A stretch of DNA of 64,000 bases. Origin: Cavia porcellus. Its lineage: Eukaryota > Chordata > Mammalia > Rodentia > Caviidae. The stretch lies in assembly GCF_034190915.1 (NCBI RefSeq), contig NW_026947484.1, positions 139,288,982 through 139,352,981 of the forward strand. Reading direction: 5' to 3'. The notes beneath the pieces were generated by a model. That model was not told the origin of the DNA. It did not search any database and saw only the letters and a list, made by a program, of their open reading frames with translations. This document shows, in pieces, positions 22,209-32,728 of the stretch. Position 1 is the first letter of the stretch; the number at the start of each line of letters is the position of its first letter. Both the position numbers and the translations under genes were made by a program.

Positions 22209-22358
22209 TTTATTGATTTAAGAATTTGCATATATTATAGATACTAATATTTTGTCAGAGAAATGTATAACAAATTATTGTCATTTATTGATTTAAGAAT
22301 TTGCATATATTATAGATACTAATATTTTGTCATAGAAATGTATAACAAATGTGTTCGC
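22209..22358 (+). repeat. 75-base tandem duplication
   Basis: The unit at 22209-22283 is repeated at 22284-22358. Over the first 67 bases the copies differ at one base (CAGAG against CATAG). It lies within the L1 relic. Confidence 0.93.
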
Positions 22359-22508
22359 TCATGCTCTGGCAACTTGTCTTCTCTTTATGTTACCTTTTGA
22401 TGAAGTGAAGTTCTTAACTTTATCAGTCAAATATGTAACTTTTGAAAACAGAGTTTTATGTCACAGAAGAAATGTTTCACTATCCAGCGGTCATGAAGAT
22501 ATGTACAA

Positions 22509-22540
<32 letters not shown>
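22509..22540. repeat. (TA)n microsatellite
   Basis: Uninterrupted TA run followed by ACACAC. Confidence 0.95.
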
Positions 22541-22544
<4 letters not shown>

Positions 22545-23205
22545 TTATACACACAGAAAGCATGTATATGTGTCGACATGTAAAGTTTTATCTTTCATGT
22601 TTTGGTCTGTATTCATTTAGCATCTTTTGCATATGGTATGAGGTAAGCAATCAATTCCTACCACCCACACACCTAATATAGACATTTCATCATTCTAATA
22701 TCATTTATTTAAATATCTTTGGAAAATCATTACTCTGGAATGTCATCTCTGTCCTAAAGAATTGCTGCATCAAAAATCTGGCAAGAATCTGTTCTTTCAG
22801 TTTTATCCCATTGGTCTATTTGTTTAAATCTATGGCAGAATCATACTGCTTTTTAAATAAGTCCTGGGGCCTAGTAGATTGAATCTTCTTCTCTTCTTTT
22901 CTTCCAGATTATCTTATATATCCTTGGCCCTTCATACTTTCCAATACATTCTGGAGTCATTTTGTCAAGGAAAAAAAAATCTGTTGAAGTTTTCTTGAGT
23001 GGAATTACACTGAGGCTTACATATTCTTTCCTCAGAACCACCACCTTGGGCCTTCCTTTCCCAGAAGCCACAGAGCATACTAAGGCTTTATCTTTATGTC
23101 TAACATTAGTTCCCAAAAGATAACCAACATCAAATATGTAAGTGCCAAGATCATGTAAAATTTCCCCTTCCCCGTCCCTAGGAACTCCAAATGTACAAAT
23201 AGCCA

Positions 23206-25570
23206 TTTGTTTTCCTGCCTAGTCCGCTAACACTTCTAAAATAGAATGTTTCGTCACAGTTCCATGGTCTAGAATTGTACTTGATCCAAGCACTCAAGAA
23301 GAGACCCAACAGATCTGCAGCTCTGAGGATATGAGAAATATCGTTTAAGTACCTGAGAACAAATATAATCTAACCATTCAAAATCATAAATGCACACACA
23401 CTTTCACTAAGTCTTCAAGTAACTAACAAATCATAATTTAGAAACACTATTTTAAAAATACTTTCCAATTGAGAATTGAGGGGAAACAGAGAGAGGATGG
23501 AGGAATAGAGGGAGGGGTGAAAGGAAGGAGGGGGATGTGGGGGGGATGAGAATGAGGGGGGCACAGAATGAGTACACATATTAGTGAGGTTTCCTTCAGC
23601 ACCCAGGGATCCTAACAAGTTCTGGATTCCTGATATGGGAATAAGCAAAGGAATTTTCAGTACAGTAAAAATGATTAATGGGTTTTAGGGTTGACTGATG
23701 AAAAGAAAAAACAGAGCAGAAAAACAAACTCTGAACTTAGTAAATGGAAGCGAAAAAAATTCCATCCAGAAATACTTGACTCAGAAAGAAGAGGGACTGC
23801 TTATGGTAACGTAAAGGGTTATAAAGATGAGACATATGAAGTTGAAAAAAAAAAAATGAGTATTTCTACAAAATTTCTTCCTAAGAAATTATTCCCCAAG
23901 AGAAATGGAGGAAACAAATTCTTGAGAAAACTAGAAGGAGGAGAGACTGTGGGAAAAAAGAATTGTGACCAGTGGGAAAGGGCTAGACATGACCTAATGC
24001 ATCTTTTCCATTTCTCCAGTTTCTGAGATTCTATACATCAGTGCAGAGGGAATGATATTATCATGAAATAGGAGCAACAAAAAATGTTTTGTTCAATATT
24101 GAAGCAGTTATTAAAAAAATACAGACTCTAAATGGGAGCTGGATTCCTAGCCTTAAAAATATACAGAGAGCATCCTGCTCTTCTAGGGTGAGTTTATGTT
24201 CCTGTCTATTCCCCCTGCAAGAGACAGCAGGCGGCCTGGCGGCATGGCAGGGGAGATATGCCTGGTACCATGAGATCACAGGGTTGGAATGCAGAGTTTA
24301 GGTGGTGGGAGGATGGGGGTTCTGTGTTCAAAAGCGTTAGGGTTGGAGAAGAATGAAAATGAAAGAAGCATGGGCTTCCCAGTGGGCAGGAGACAAACCA
24401 CAAAGAAAACAGCTTTAAGACTAGCCCATAGGCATTCACTCACAGGAAAGACTATAGTTCCATCCCAAGGAAGAGGACAGAGTGGGTGTACTTTACAAAA
24501 CAGGTCTTTATTTTTTATTTCAGGCATATTTCCTTAACAAATACCACTTTCAATCAGTGCATGTTTGGGTTCATTTTAGAACTAGTCCTACTAACAGTTC
24601 TGGGACTTGGTATCATCCAGAAGAGAGGATAATTGCTTGAATCAAAGGTAGAACAGATTTATTAATTCAAAACATAATCAAAACTATTCCTATATAAGAC
24701 ACTGCATATACTTTATAATTTTTAATTTTAATGATATTCAAAAGCAACTGAAAAACTGATAATATGGCAAAAAAAAAAAAAATGTGATCCACTCAAGACA
24801 GCTTGTCTTTAATTCCCAAAACCAAATAACCTACATAAAAACAAGGCTGCCTTTTAGCTATTTAGATACTTTCAACTTCAACATAGTAATAAGAACCAAA
24901 ACTTCAACTAAAGTGTCTGTTTTCTTAGAAAGTCCAGTTCTACCTAACCGCAGGTAATTGTCCAATGATCACACTTGCTTTAACCACAGTCAAGAGTAAA
25001 CCAAAAACTTGACTGAGCAATCATCATGCCTTTTGGTTAAAAGAAAGGCATTTTATCAAAAATTGCAAAAAAGAAAGTAATCAATAGTGTTACTAGGTGA
25101 TTGTAGTGGACATTTCTTTCTGTAAATCTATTTGTTCTCTTAATTATATATAAATTAAAAATACTTTTTGAAACTGTCACTCCTCAGCATACATTACCCC
25201 CATTTTAACTCTATGCTCTAAAATAGCAGGGCAAAATAAACAATTTAAAGTAGAGTTTTCTATAGGCTTATTTAAGCTACTTCAAAAATTTAAGAATTGT
25301 ATATCCATTTTCCTTATGCATACTGTGCCATCCTTACCGGAAGATGTTTCAAGGCTAAATAACCTTCACAGGCAAGTGAGTCAAATCTGGATCTGTGTGC
25401 TTATTTCTGGGCTCTTTCTCCTTTTCTTATTGGCCTGGCCGCCATTAAACAACCCCACTCTCCTGAACTCCTTACTTCTCGAAAGAGGAAAGTGAACTGC
25501 TGAGATGCTGAATCCAGAACTTTAGTGCTCTGCCCACCACAACATCCAACATTCCTGCCCAAGTTGAATA
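23206..25570. other. Intronic sequence, largely unrecognised
   Basis: It holds a G-rich run at 23507-23561 and an A tract at 24769-24782. The moderately GC-rich part at 24180-24500 is not a repeat I know and has short overlapping open frames on both strands with no protein-like character. Confidence 0.4.
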
Positions 25571-25574
25571 CTGT

Positions 25575-25930
25575 CTTATCTAAAATGCCTGTTGAAACTT
25601 ATACCCCATTGTGGTAGTGTAGGAGATGGGCCTTTGGTGATGTGACTAGGATTGATGCCCTTTAAAAAAAAAAGGCTTCAGAGAAAATTCATTCTTTTTG
25701 GCTTTCCGTCTCTTCTGCTATGTAAAGATATAGCATTCCTTCCTCCGAGATACAACAACATAGTTACTCAAAATTGAACAAAACATAGAGAGCAGCCTCA
25801 TAGACACAAATGCTGACACACTGATCTTGGACTTCCAGCCTCCAGAAATTAAGAAAATCATTTTATGTTCTTTATAAAATTAGTCAGTCTGTGGTGGTTT
25901 GTTATAGAAACACAAACGGACTAGGATAGT
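25575..25930 (+). mobile_element. MLT1 LTR (ERVL-MaLR), sense
   Basis: CCTGTTGAAACTTATACCCCATTGTGG, GAGATGGGCCTTTGGTGATGTGAC, CTTCCAGCCTCCAGAAATTAAG, then CAGTCTGTGGTGGTTTGTTATAG and AACGGACTAGGATA give the complete MLT1 order. Confidence 0.9.
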
Positions 25931-26184
25931 AGGTGTGTTATTAGCTACTACACTGAAAAGCAATTGAAAAATCCCATTATCCCTTTTTTTGGATGGGGGT
26001 ACTTAAATATCTCTTTGGCTTATTTCCCTCACGTCTTTCTTCTCCCTATCACACAGCACCTCAGTGAGTGTGTCCTTGTCAGAAGAAAATGAGAAAATAT
26101 TAAATCTTGGAAGTTTGATTCCCAGAAAGCATATATCACCATTTCAGGGCAGTTAAGAAACATTAAGTGCATTATATAAAAACT

Positions 26185-26305
26185 GCTTTATGGCAAGCCT
26201 GTAATTCCAGCACTCAGGAGGCTGAAGTAGGAGAATCAGTACAAGTTTTAGGCTAGCCAGGGTTACATAGCAAGCCTCTGATTTAAACAACAAGAAATAA
26301 ACAGA
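26185..26305 (+). mobile_element. B1-like SINE, sense
   Basis: GCCTGTAATTCCAGCACTCAGGAGGCTGAAGTAGGAGAATC, then GGCTAGCCAGGGTTACATAGC and an A-rich tail. Confidence 0.88.
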
Positions 26306-26317
26306 GGTAATTTTATT

Positions 26318-26400
26318 GAGCTACGTATGGTGGCACATGGCTGCAATTCCAACTCCTGGGAAGGCTGAGGCAAGTGGTTTTGACCAGCACTAGTTGAAGG
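26318..26400 (+). mobile_element. B1-like SINE, 5' part, sense
   Basis: GCTACGTATGGTGGCACATGGCTGCAATTCCAACTCCTGGGAAGGCTGAGGCAAG. It is truncated after the first module. Confidence 0.8.
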
Positions 26401-26638
26401 TTAGTTTAAAGGATCATGTTTTGCAAATGGGAAGGGCATCAAGATATAGACACATAGGGGAGAAGGACAGAAGGAGAAGGGCAAGTGGAAGCAAAAAGAA
26501 CTGAGATGGGTTATGAACATGTACCAACTACCAACAATGGGTATAATAATTATGTGCAAAATATACTCATAAAAATTATGAACAATTAAAAAAGGATGCA
26601 TGGAAGTTTTGGGGTTAATTTCTAAGACTTAAATAAAT

Positions 26639-26702
26639 AAGGCTGGGAATGTAGCTCAGGAATCAGTACTCCAGTACTGCCTGACCTACAAAATCTGAGG
26701 TA
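26639..26702 (+). mobile_element. ID-like SINE, degraded, sense
   Basis: AAGGCTGGGAATGTAGCTCAGGAATCAGTACTCCAGTACTGCCTGACC keeps the A-box area only. Confidence 0.6.
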
Positions 26703-27269
26703 TAATTTATATACCATAAGATATAATTAAGGTTAAGTTGTAGGTATTTTTTAGTTTTAGTACAAAGGAGATGAAACTTAAATTAACATATCACTTAAAT
26801 TAAACATGATTATATAAATACGTGCAAAATATTTTCAATTCCTAATGATAACTATTTGCTCAGTTAAATCAGTAAGTGTCATATGCTTGCCATGTATGAC
26901 TTATTTACCACTGAACAATTTACTTTTATTTCTCTTCAATACAATCGAAGTTTGTTTCTTACAATTCAACGGTCTGAGAATTTTTCAGATCACTGGTAAA
27001 CTGTGGCAGGACTGATTTCTGCGGAATGTTGGGAACAAAAACCTAAAGTGATTAAACAAAGAATGGGGAAAAGGAGAATTATAATTGGAGAATGTATACC
27101 AACAGTTTGCTCAAAAGGTTTTGTTATAAAAGGGAATCCAAATGGGGTAGTATTTTGAGGGAGCTATAGGTTTGAAACATTTTTTGTTGATTTTTTTCTT
27201 TTTTTTTTAGGGTGCTAATTAAGATAGAGCATTAGATAAATGTATAGTCAGAGCTGTATCCTCAGCTTT

Positions 27270-28115
27270 TATGACTAATTTTTTATTCCAAAGAGAATAA
27301 AACCAAAAGTAATAAAACAGAATAAAGATAATCAAAACAAAACAATGAACGTGACACAAAACTTCAAAACCAGATAAAAGGAAACCAACAATGCTATCAT
27401 TATGCCTCTTGCTATTTTCAAAATAACTTCCTATACCATCATGTACAATAAAATCAAACAAAATAGAACAAAATAAAAGCAATCAAAACCAAAACAATGA
27501 AAGCAATACAGGACTTCAAAGCAACACAGTAGGAATACAACAATGGCTACCCTAAGTAGCTACAACAGGGGCATCTTGTTATCTTTAAAGTACTGTTTAT
27601 ACCTTCAGACATAATAAAATCAAACAAAACAAAACAGGATAGTCAATCAAAAAAACTCAAATGATACAAGGCTTCAAAACAAGATAAAAGGAAATCAATA
27701 ATGGCTACCATAATGCCTCTTGGTATCTTCAAAATAACTTCTCATACCATCAGGCATAATCAAATTAAACAGAACAGAATAAAACCAATCAACACAAACC
27801 AATGAAAGCAATACAGAACTTCAAAACAAGACAGCAGGAATACAACAGTGGCTACCATAATGCATCCTGTTATCTTCAAAGTAGCTGCTTAAACCATCAG
27901 ACAAAATAAAATCAAATAAAACAAAAGCAATACAGGGCTTCAAAACAAGATAATTAGAAATCAATAATGGCTACTATAACACATTTTATTAATTTTTGAA
28001 ACAGCTGTCCATTCCATCAAATATGATAAAAACAAACAAAACAAAACAGAATAAAAATAAGCTAAAAAGAACAATGAAAACAACACAGGATTTCAAAACA
28101 GGATTAACCATGGCC
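27270..28115 (-). repeat. L1 3'UTR tandem repeat, six units of about 120-165 bases
   Basis: On the plus strand each unit opens with an AATAAAATCAAACAAAAC-like phrase, at 27296, 27448, 27613, 27758, 27905 and 28026. It continues with AACAATGAAAGCAA, CAGGACTTCAAAACAAGATA, a GGAAATCAATAATGGCTACC-like phrase and CAAAATAGCTG..ACCATCAGACA. The same unit occurs in two other L1 tails in this window. Confidence 0.9.
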
Positions 28116-28394
28116 ACTGCCTTTTCTCTCCAGACATCTCCTTCCCTTTCACTTTCATAACATCTATTGTGCATTTTGGATTCCACTAACTCCATTAGTT
28201 TTTCATACTAGGAAGACAACACGAAGTTCACTCACATGACTCTCAACCATTTCACCCACGTATGATCTCAAATTGTATTCATTTACCTACAAGAGCCTTG
28301 AGGTTATCTTTCTTTATAGCTGAGTAGCTTTCCATTGTATAGAAATGCCATATTTTTCTTATCCATTCTGTGGTTGATGGGTGAGCTACCCCTA

Positions 28395-28625
28395 CTTTTT
28401 TTCTGATTCCCTGTCACATTGAGCATTGTTTTCTCTCCTTTGGCTTTTAGTCTATGAATTTCCTTTTGAGTTAAATGTGTTTCTTGAATAAAGCATATTG
28501 ATGGATCTTGTCTCCTGATCCACTGTGCCTGTGTTTCTTTTCAATTGGTGAATTGAGGCCATCTACATTAATGGTTATGATCAACATGCACTTGCTCGTA
28601 TCTACCATGCTATTTTCCTGTTGTT
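28395..28625 (-). pseudogene. L1 ORF2 pseudogene, N-terminal endonuclease start
   Basis: The minus-strand frame 28701-28471 includes LIITINVDGLNSPIEKKHRH, the start of the L1 endonuclease domain (LNxNGLNSPIKRH). Below 28471 the text shifts frame but keeps QETHL-like and HRLK-like words to about 28400. There it stops, and L1 3'-end sequence follows, so the reverse transcriptase is absent. Confidence 0.85.
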
Positions 28626-29055
28626 GGCTGCCTATTTTTCCCCTCCATTCAATTGTCTGCCCTGCTTGGTGATTCCCCTCTGCCATTGTTCCTGGAACCA
28701 TGATCTTTTTTATCTCTTTCTAGAATGTCCTTCAGTATGTTTTGTAGGGTTGATTTGGTGTTCATGAATCCCTTCAGTTATTCCTTATCATGGAAATATC
28801 TTGTTTCTCCATTAATTCTGAAAGATAGTTTTGCACGTTACATCAATCTTGGCTGGAAGTTCTTTTCTTTCAGGACTTCAAATATTTCACTCCAAGCTCT
28901 TCTTGACTTGATGGTTTATGTTGAGAAGTCTGTCATGATTCTGATGGTTTTCCTTTATAGGTGATCTATCTCTTTTCCCTAACAGGTTTTAATATTCTGT
29001 TCTTATGTTGAATTTCTGGAATCTTGATTATGATATGTCTGGGTATACATTTATT

Positions 29056-29856
29056 TCAATTATGCCTAGCTAGAATTACATAAGCATCACTTATCTGTAT
29101 ACCACATCCTTTTTCCATGTTTGGAAAGTTTTCTGTTGTTACTTCTGTAAATAGGATTTTAATGTCATTTGTGTTGACTCCTGTTTTTTCACTGACAATT
29201 ATTCTTAAGTTGTTTTGCTTTGTATCATCTTGCAGTTGTTGAATTGTTATTTCCTGGTTCTTTGTTATTTTTAAGAGATCTTTCATTTCATGATCACAAG
29301 TTGCACACCTGTCTTCAAGGTCTGAAAGTCTATCTTTAGTTTCTTTTAAGCAGTTTTGCCAACTTTCAATGGAGTTTTTAATTTCCTGGATATCTCTTTG
29401 AATCTGTGTCAAGCATTCTAAATCTCTCTTATGCAGGGGATTTAGCTCAGTGACATAAGTCCCTGCCTGGCAAGCGCAAGGTAATGAATTTTATCCCTGG
29501 TACAAACAAACAAACAAAGTACCACGTTAATCTAAATCTCTCATATATTGTTCATTCATGGTTTTTCTCATATTCTTATGCACCTCTATTTTTAAAATTT
29601 ATGTCTTTTTAGAAATGCTTAGCAATTCTTTTATTATGTTTTTCATTTCTTCCTTTACCTGAGGTAGAATTTCTGTTCTAATTTCTTTTATAGCCTCATG
29701 AAGTTGCCTCTTTACTTCATTTGCCATCACTTCAGAAACTTCAGGTGTGTGACTCTCGATCTCTTCCATGTTTTCATCTCCTGGACATGCTCTGCTTGGG
29801 TTGGAGTCCAGGAACTGCCTTCTGCTTCTTCTTGACATTTTCTTAGGTTCTTCCAA
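29056..29856 (-). pseudogene. L1 ORF1 pseudogene, N-terminal and coiled-coil part
   Basis: Two open segments (29856-29599 and 29412-29056) belong to one ORF1, split by a SINE insertion at 29433-29530 and sequence changes. The first begins MEEPKKMSRRSRRQ and is rich in charged residues, with a run of heptad-like Lys/Glu/Ile. The second has KNSIESWQNCLKETKDRLSD, a typical ORF1p coiled coil, followed by QQLQDDTKQNNLRI, which opens the RNA-binding RRM-like domain (LRIIVSE is close to the usual LRIxGIPE). The C-terminal domain continues below 29056 in broken frames, with recognisable KNFQPR-like and AKLSF-like text near 28850. ORF1p is the RNA-binding chaperone of the L1 particle; this copy is dead. 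Confidence 0.88.
29433..29530 (+). mobile_element. ID-like SINE nested in the L1 ORF1, sense
   Basis: GGGGATTTAGCTCAGTGACA, CCTGGCAAGCGCAAGG, ATCCCTGGTACAAACAAAC. Flanks TCTAAATCTCTCTTAT (29417-29432) and TCTAAATCTCTCATAT (29531-29546) are a 16-base target duplication with one change, so it landed after the L1. Confidence 0.93.
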
Positions 29857-29899
29857 ACAAGCGGGCAGTGAAGTTCCAGGTACTTTCTATGTTGGCTAC

Positions 29900-30375
29900 A
29901 ATTTCTCCAGAACATGACTGCTTGGTTCTCCTGGCCAGTGCTGGTTACAGGTATCCAATGGTGGCCACTGGGTGTGCTGGTCCAGGACCAGTTGCTGTTT
30001 TACCAGCCCATGCTGGCTATCTGGAGCAGATGGCTGTTGGGGTGTACGCATAAGCCGGACTGGCTGCTGCCTTCCTATAGAGCTGGTTACCTGTGGGCAG
30101 TGTCTTCCGATGACTGCTGGAGTACGCAAGAGGGTAGGGCCTGCTTCTGCCTCCCTTTCTGGGATGGTTACTCGCAGGCAATGCCTTTAGATGGCTGCTG
30201 GAGTGTGTGCAGGGGCAGGGCTGGCTGCTGCTTCCTTACCCAGCTGGTTACCTGCGGGCAGTGTCTTCTGATGCCTGCTGGAGTGCATGAGGGGACAAGG
30301 CCTGCCTCTGCCTCCCAACCTGGGCTATTTACTGGTGGACAGTGTCTTCAGATGGCTGCTAGAGTGCCTTATGAT
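29900..30375 (-). repeat. L1 5'UTR tandem monomers, 70-81 base unit
   Basis: A phrase of the type CTGGTTACCTGTGGGCAGTG begins at 29941, 30013, 30083, 30164, 30244 and 30325, giving spacings of 72, 70, 81, 80 and 81. Each unit carries GCTGCTGGAGTG-like and CTGCCTC-like words. The block is GC-rich compared with its surroundings, as L1 promoter monomers usually are. Confidence 0.85.
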
Positions 30376-30377
30376 TG

Positions 30378-30477
30378 ATTTTTCTTTTCTTTTTTTTTTT
30401 TTTTGGTTTTGATGGGCACTAAACCCAGGACCCTATGCACACCAGGCAAGTGCCTCACTACTGAGCCACATCCCCAA
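30378..30477 (-). mobile_element. ID-like SINE at the 5' edge of the L1, antisense
   Basis: T tract, then GATGGGCACTAAACCCAGGACCCTATGCACACCAGGCAAGTGCCTCACTACTGAGCCACATCCCC. Confidence 0.9.
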
Positions 30478-31044
30478 ATAAGTTTTTTTTTTTTTAAATA
30501 GGAAAAATTACAGCATGCTTTAGTGCTAATACAAGAAAGACCTGAAGATGCAGGAACATGAGAATTTCAAGAGCCTATTTGAGTATGTAGAGGAAATGTC
30601 AACTAGAGTAAAAGGTGGCTGCAGGTAGCAGAATGGGTGACTCGGCCATGCAGACAGCAGCCTAGCCTAACTGCATGGGTGCAGAAGTAGGCAAGGCAAC
30701 CACTAATCCTGGTGTGCCTGAGGTTGAGGGGCTTATTCAGTCACAGGAATTTCAATGCCCTGACCGAACTAGAATGTTTGAAGGGCTGTGGTGGTAAACA
30801 TATGGCAGAAATGCTACAGTCATCTGTGTGTTTTCACTGAAAGTTCTGAAAGGTTTGCCATCACTGACCTAAAGGTAGGCAGTATGCAATGGAAGTTTAT
30901 GGTAGCTATGTTTTGATTGTTTTGACTACTGCCATATAAGAAAGGTCAAAAAATTCTCTGCAGATTCAATCCATTACCAAGCATAGGTAGTCTTAAAGCC
31001 TGTGTTCTGCACTCACAGTACAGGATATCATAAGTTATAGTTCT
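30478..31044. other. Intronic sequence without recognised features
   Basis: No exon or confident repeat was seen. The phrase GTTTGAAGGGCTGTGGTGGTAAACATATGGCAGAAATGC at about 30776 may be part of an old DNA transposon, but this is weak. Confidence 0.4.
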
Positions 31045-31045
31045 T

Positions 31046-31130
31046 GGGCTAGGGCTATAGCTTAGTGGTACAGAGCCTGCCTACCATGTGCAAGGCCCTG
31101 TGTTCAGTATCCAGCCCCATAACACAACAA
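31046..31130 (+). mobile_element. ID-like SINE, sense
   Basis: GGGCTAGGGCTATAGCTTAGTGGTACAGAGCCTGCCTACCATGTGCAAGGCCCTGTGTTC, with an ACAACAACAATAATAAA tail. Confidence 0.9.
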
Positions 31131-31259
31131 CAATAATAAATTCCTTAAGCAAAGCAAAACATTAGTACTTCTGGTTTTGTAGGCACTTGGCATAGTGGAT
31201 GAGAGAAATGAACAGGACTACATATACAGCAAGTCAATGTGAGATTTAGATAATGAGTT

Positions 31260-31580
31260 TACTCATTTAAGCCATCTAAATTATGTTCTACATTCTCAGG
31301 AATATACTATCTACTAGAAGTAGATGATACTTAAATAAAAAAAAAAAAGAAACATTGCCTGAAATTTTACTGATTTTCAGCATGTACAGATCCATCATCT
31401 CTTTATCTTCACAATGATATTGGGTAGATGCTCCTATTATCATTTCCACTTCAACTGAGACAAAAACCCACATGAAATGATTAAGCAATTTGTTATCCCA
31501 AGTCACACAGGAAGTAGAGGAAGGTCTAGCAGCTTTGTTTATTCCAGAGCCTAAGCTTTCAGCACTACATTGCATTGCCT
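31260..31580 (-). mobile_element. MIR SINE, antisense
   Basis: CATCTCTTTATCTTCACAATGATATTGGGTAGATGCTCCTATTATCATTTCC, AAGTCACACAGGAAGTAGAGG, AGAGCCTAAGCTTTCAGCACTAC. The A tract at 31337-31348 interrupts its beginning. Confidence 0.85.
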
Positions 31581-31654
31581 TCTAGAAATTGCTGCATTAT
31601 ATAGAGATAAATTAGTATCATAGCCAAGTGACTCACATATTTAGAGACAGAGAG

Positions 31655-31722
31655 AGGCTAGGAATGCAGCTTAATGGAAGAACACTTGCCCAGTGTGAGC
31701 AAGTTTTGAGTGGAATAGTAAA
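31655..31722 (+). mobile_element. ID-like SINE, sense, degraded
   Basis: GGCTAGGAATGCAGCTTAATGGAAGAACACTTGCCCAGTGTGAGCAAG keeps the head; the B box is blurred. Confidence 0.75.
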
Positions 31723-31796
31723 TACAGGAAAGAGATCAATAAATGTTAAAATTTTTAAAATATAAAGAATAATCTAAGTATTTAAAATTAGCTTTT

Positions 31797-31875
31797 GAGG
31801 TCAGAGCTTTAGCTAAGTGGCCTATTTGGCAAGCGCAAGGTCCTAAGTTTGACCACTGGTACCAAATAAATAAAT
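31797..31875 (+). mobile_element. ID-like SINE, sense, with perfect target duplication
   Basis: GAGGTCAGAGCTTTAGCTAAGTGG, TTGGCAAGCGCAAGGTCC, GACCACTGGTACC, (AAAT)n tail. The 13-base AAAATTAGCTTTT occurs at 31784-31796 and 31876-31888. Confidence 0.92.
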
Positions 31876-32103
31876 AAAATTAGCTTTTTTGCTTTAAAAA
31901 ATTTATCATTAGTCTGAAAGTGTTCATCTAGGAATACAATTTTGTCATTAAATATTGTGACCAACCTAAGGCTTATCCTGCCTATCAGAATCACTGTTTA
32001 CATACCCATATCAATGTCTGTCTGACAGTCCTTCCACTGATCATCAAAAACATCTATCCTTTTTTTGAAATTCTGTATTATTTTGACCCTTTTTGTTTTG
32101 CTT

Positions 32104-32143
32104 TTTTTCTTTAAACAAAACACACACACACATACATACATAC
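32104..32143. repeat. (CA)n/(CATA)n microsatellite
   Basis: CACACACACACACATACATACATAC after a T-rich stretch. Confidence 0.85.
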
Positions 32144-32529
32144 CATCTATCCTTTTGCTATCCACAAAGTCCTCAGACTGCTGTTAAATTTCTGAGAATT
32201 AGACTATTCTAAAACTTTTCTTAATTATGTACATTTTTTGAATGCAATATTCTTATTAAACATACCCGATATGTAGAAAGTCTTAAGAAGAGCTTGGCAG
32301 GTGGCAAGGTAACTAGAGAACAAGGTGGGGAGCCCTATGAAGCCCTCTCTGCTCTTTTGATCTCCCAGCCAACCTCAGAGGAAGATTCCTGGGGCAGTTT
32401 GAAACTACTTATTTCAAGACATTATAAAATAATTAATACTTTATTGATTATTAAAATTTCCTTCCTCGTGATTGTATGAAATAGGAGAAAGCTCTTTAAA
32501 AAAGGAAAACCTGGATTAAAAATATAAAT

Positions 32530-32647
32530 ATCTCCCAGCACGTAGGAGTTGGGAGGCTGAAGCAGGAAGATCATTGCAAGTTTGAGATCAGCCTGGGTTA
32601 CAAAGTGAGCTCAAGGTCCTCCTCAACTGCATAGTGAGACCCTGTCT
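32530..32647 (+). mobile_element. B1-like SINE, sense, with internal duplication
   Basis: CTCCCAGCACGTAGGAGTTGGGAGGCTGAAGCAGGAAGATC, GAGATCAGCCTGGGTTACAAAGTGAG, then a second module CTGCATAGTGAGACCCTGTCT. The end forms one arm of a palindrome. Confidence 0.88.
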
Positions 32648-32677
32648 TTTTGAGACAGGGTCTCACTATGCAGTTGA
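32623..32677. repeat. Perfect 25-base inverted repeat with 5-base loop
   Basis: Arm 32623-32647 (the end of a B1-like SINE, ..CATAGTGAGACCCTGTCT) is exactly complementary to 32653-32677 (AGACAGGGTCTCACTATG..). The loop is TTTTG. Confidence 0.95.
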
Positions 32678-32688
32678 TAGTGGTAGTT

Positions 32689-32690
32689 GA

Positions 32691-32728
<38 letters not shown>

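Larger units (their letters stand above)
22190..23205 (-). mobile_element. Old L1 ORF2 fragment, antisense
   Basis: TTTTGATGAAGTGAAGTTCTTAAC, TCAGTTTTATCCCATTGGTCTAT, GCAGAATCATACTGCTTTTTAAAT and CTGGAGTCATTTTGTCAAGG follow the antisense L1 text. It is broken by a 75-base duplication (22209-22358) and a (TA)n tract. Confidence 0.78.
27185..30375 (-). mobile_element. L1 retrotransposon relic with tandem 5'UTR, ORF1, start of ORF2 and tandem 3'UTR
   Basis: On the minus strand the order is: 5'UTR monomers (30375-29900), broken ORF1 (29856-28690), a short linker, the ORF2 start (about 28610-28395), then L1 3'-end text (28380-28200) and six 3'UTR units (28110-27296), ending in a T-rich tract at 27185-27209 that would be the A tail. 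Most of ORF2 is missing, with an abrupt change at about 28385-28400, so this is an internally deleted copy. ORF1 is interrupted by an ID SINE. All frames are broken; it cannot encode working proteins as it stands. L1 families in rodents often carry 5' monomers; the tandem 3'UTR is less usual. Confidence 0.85.

Noticed and set aside
23691..24026. 111-codon Lys-rich open frame, plus strand
   Set aside because: Composition follows an A-rich patch; no recognised domain and no supporting signals.
27296..28110. CRISPR-like regular array
   Set aside because: Units are long, diverged and contiguous without spacers, and belong to an L1 3'UTR in a mammalian genome.
29914..30378. 154-codon Trp/Cys-rich open frame, plus strand
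   Set aside because: It is the antisense of L1 5'UTR monomers; its internal repetition follows the monomer period, so it is not a protein gene.
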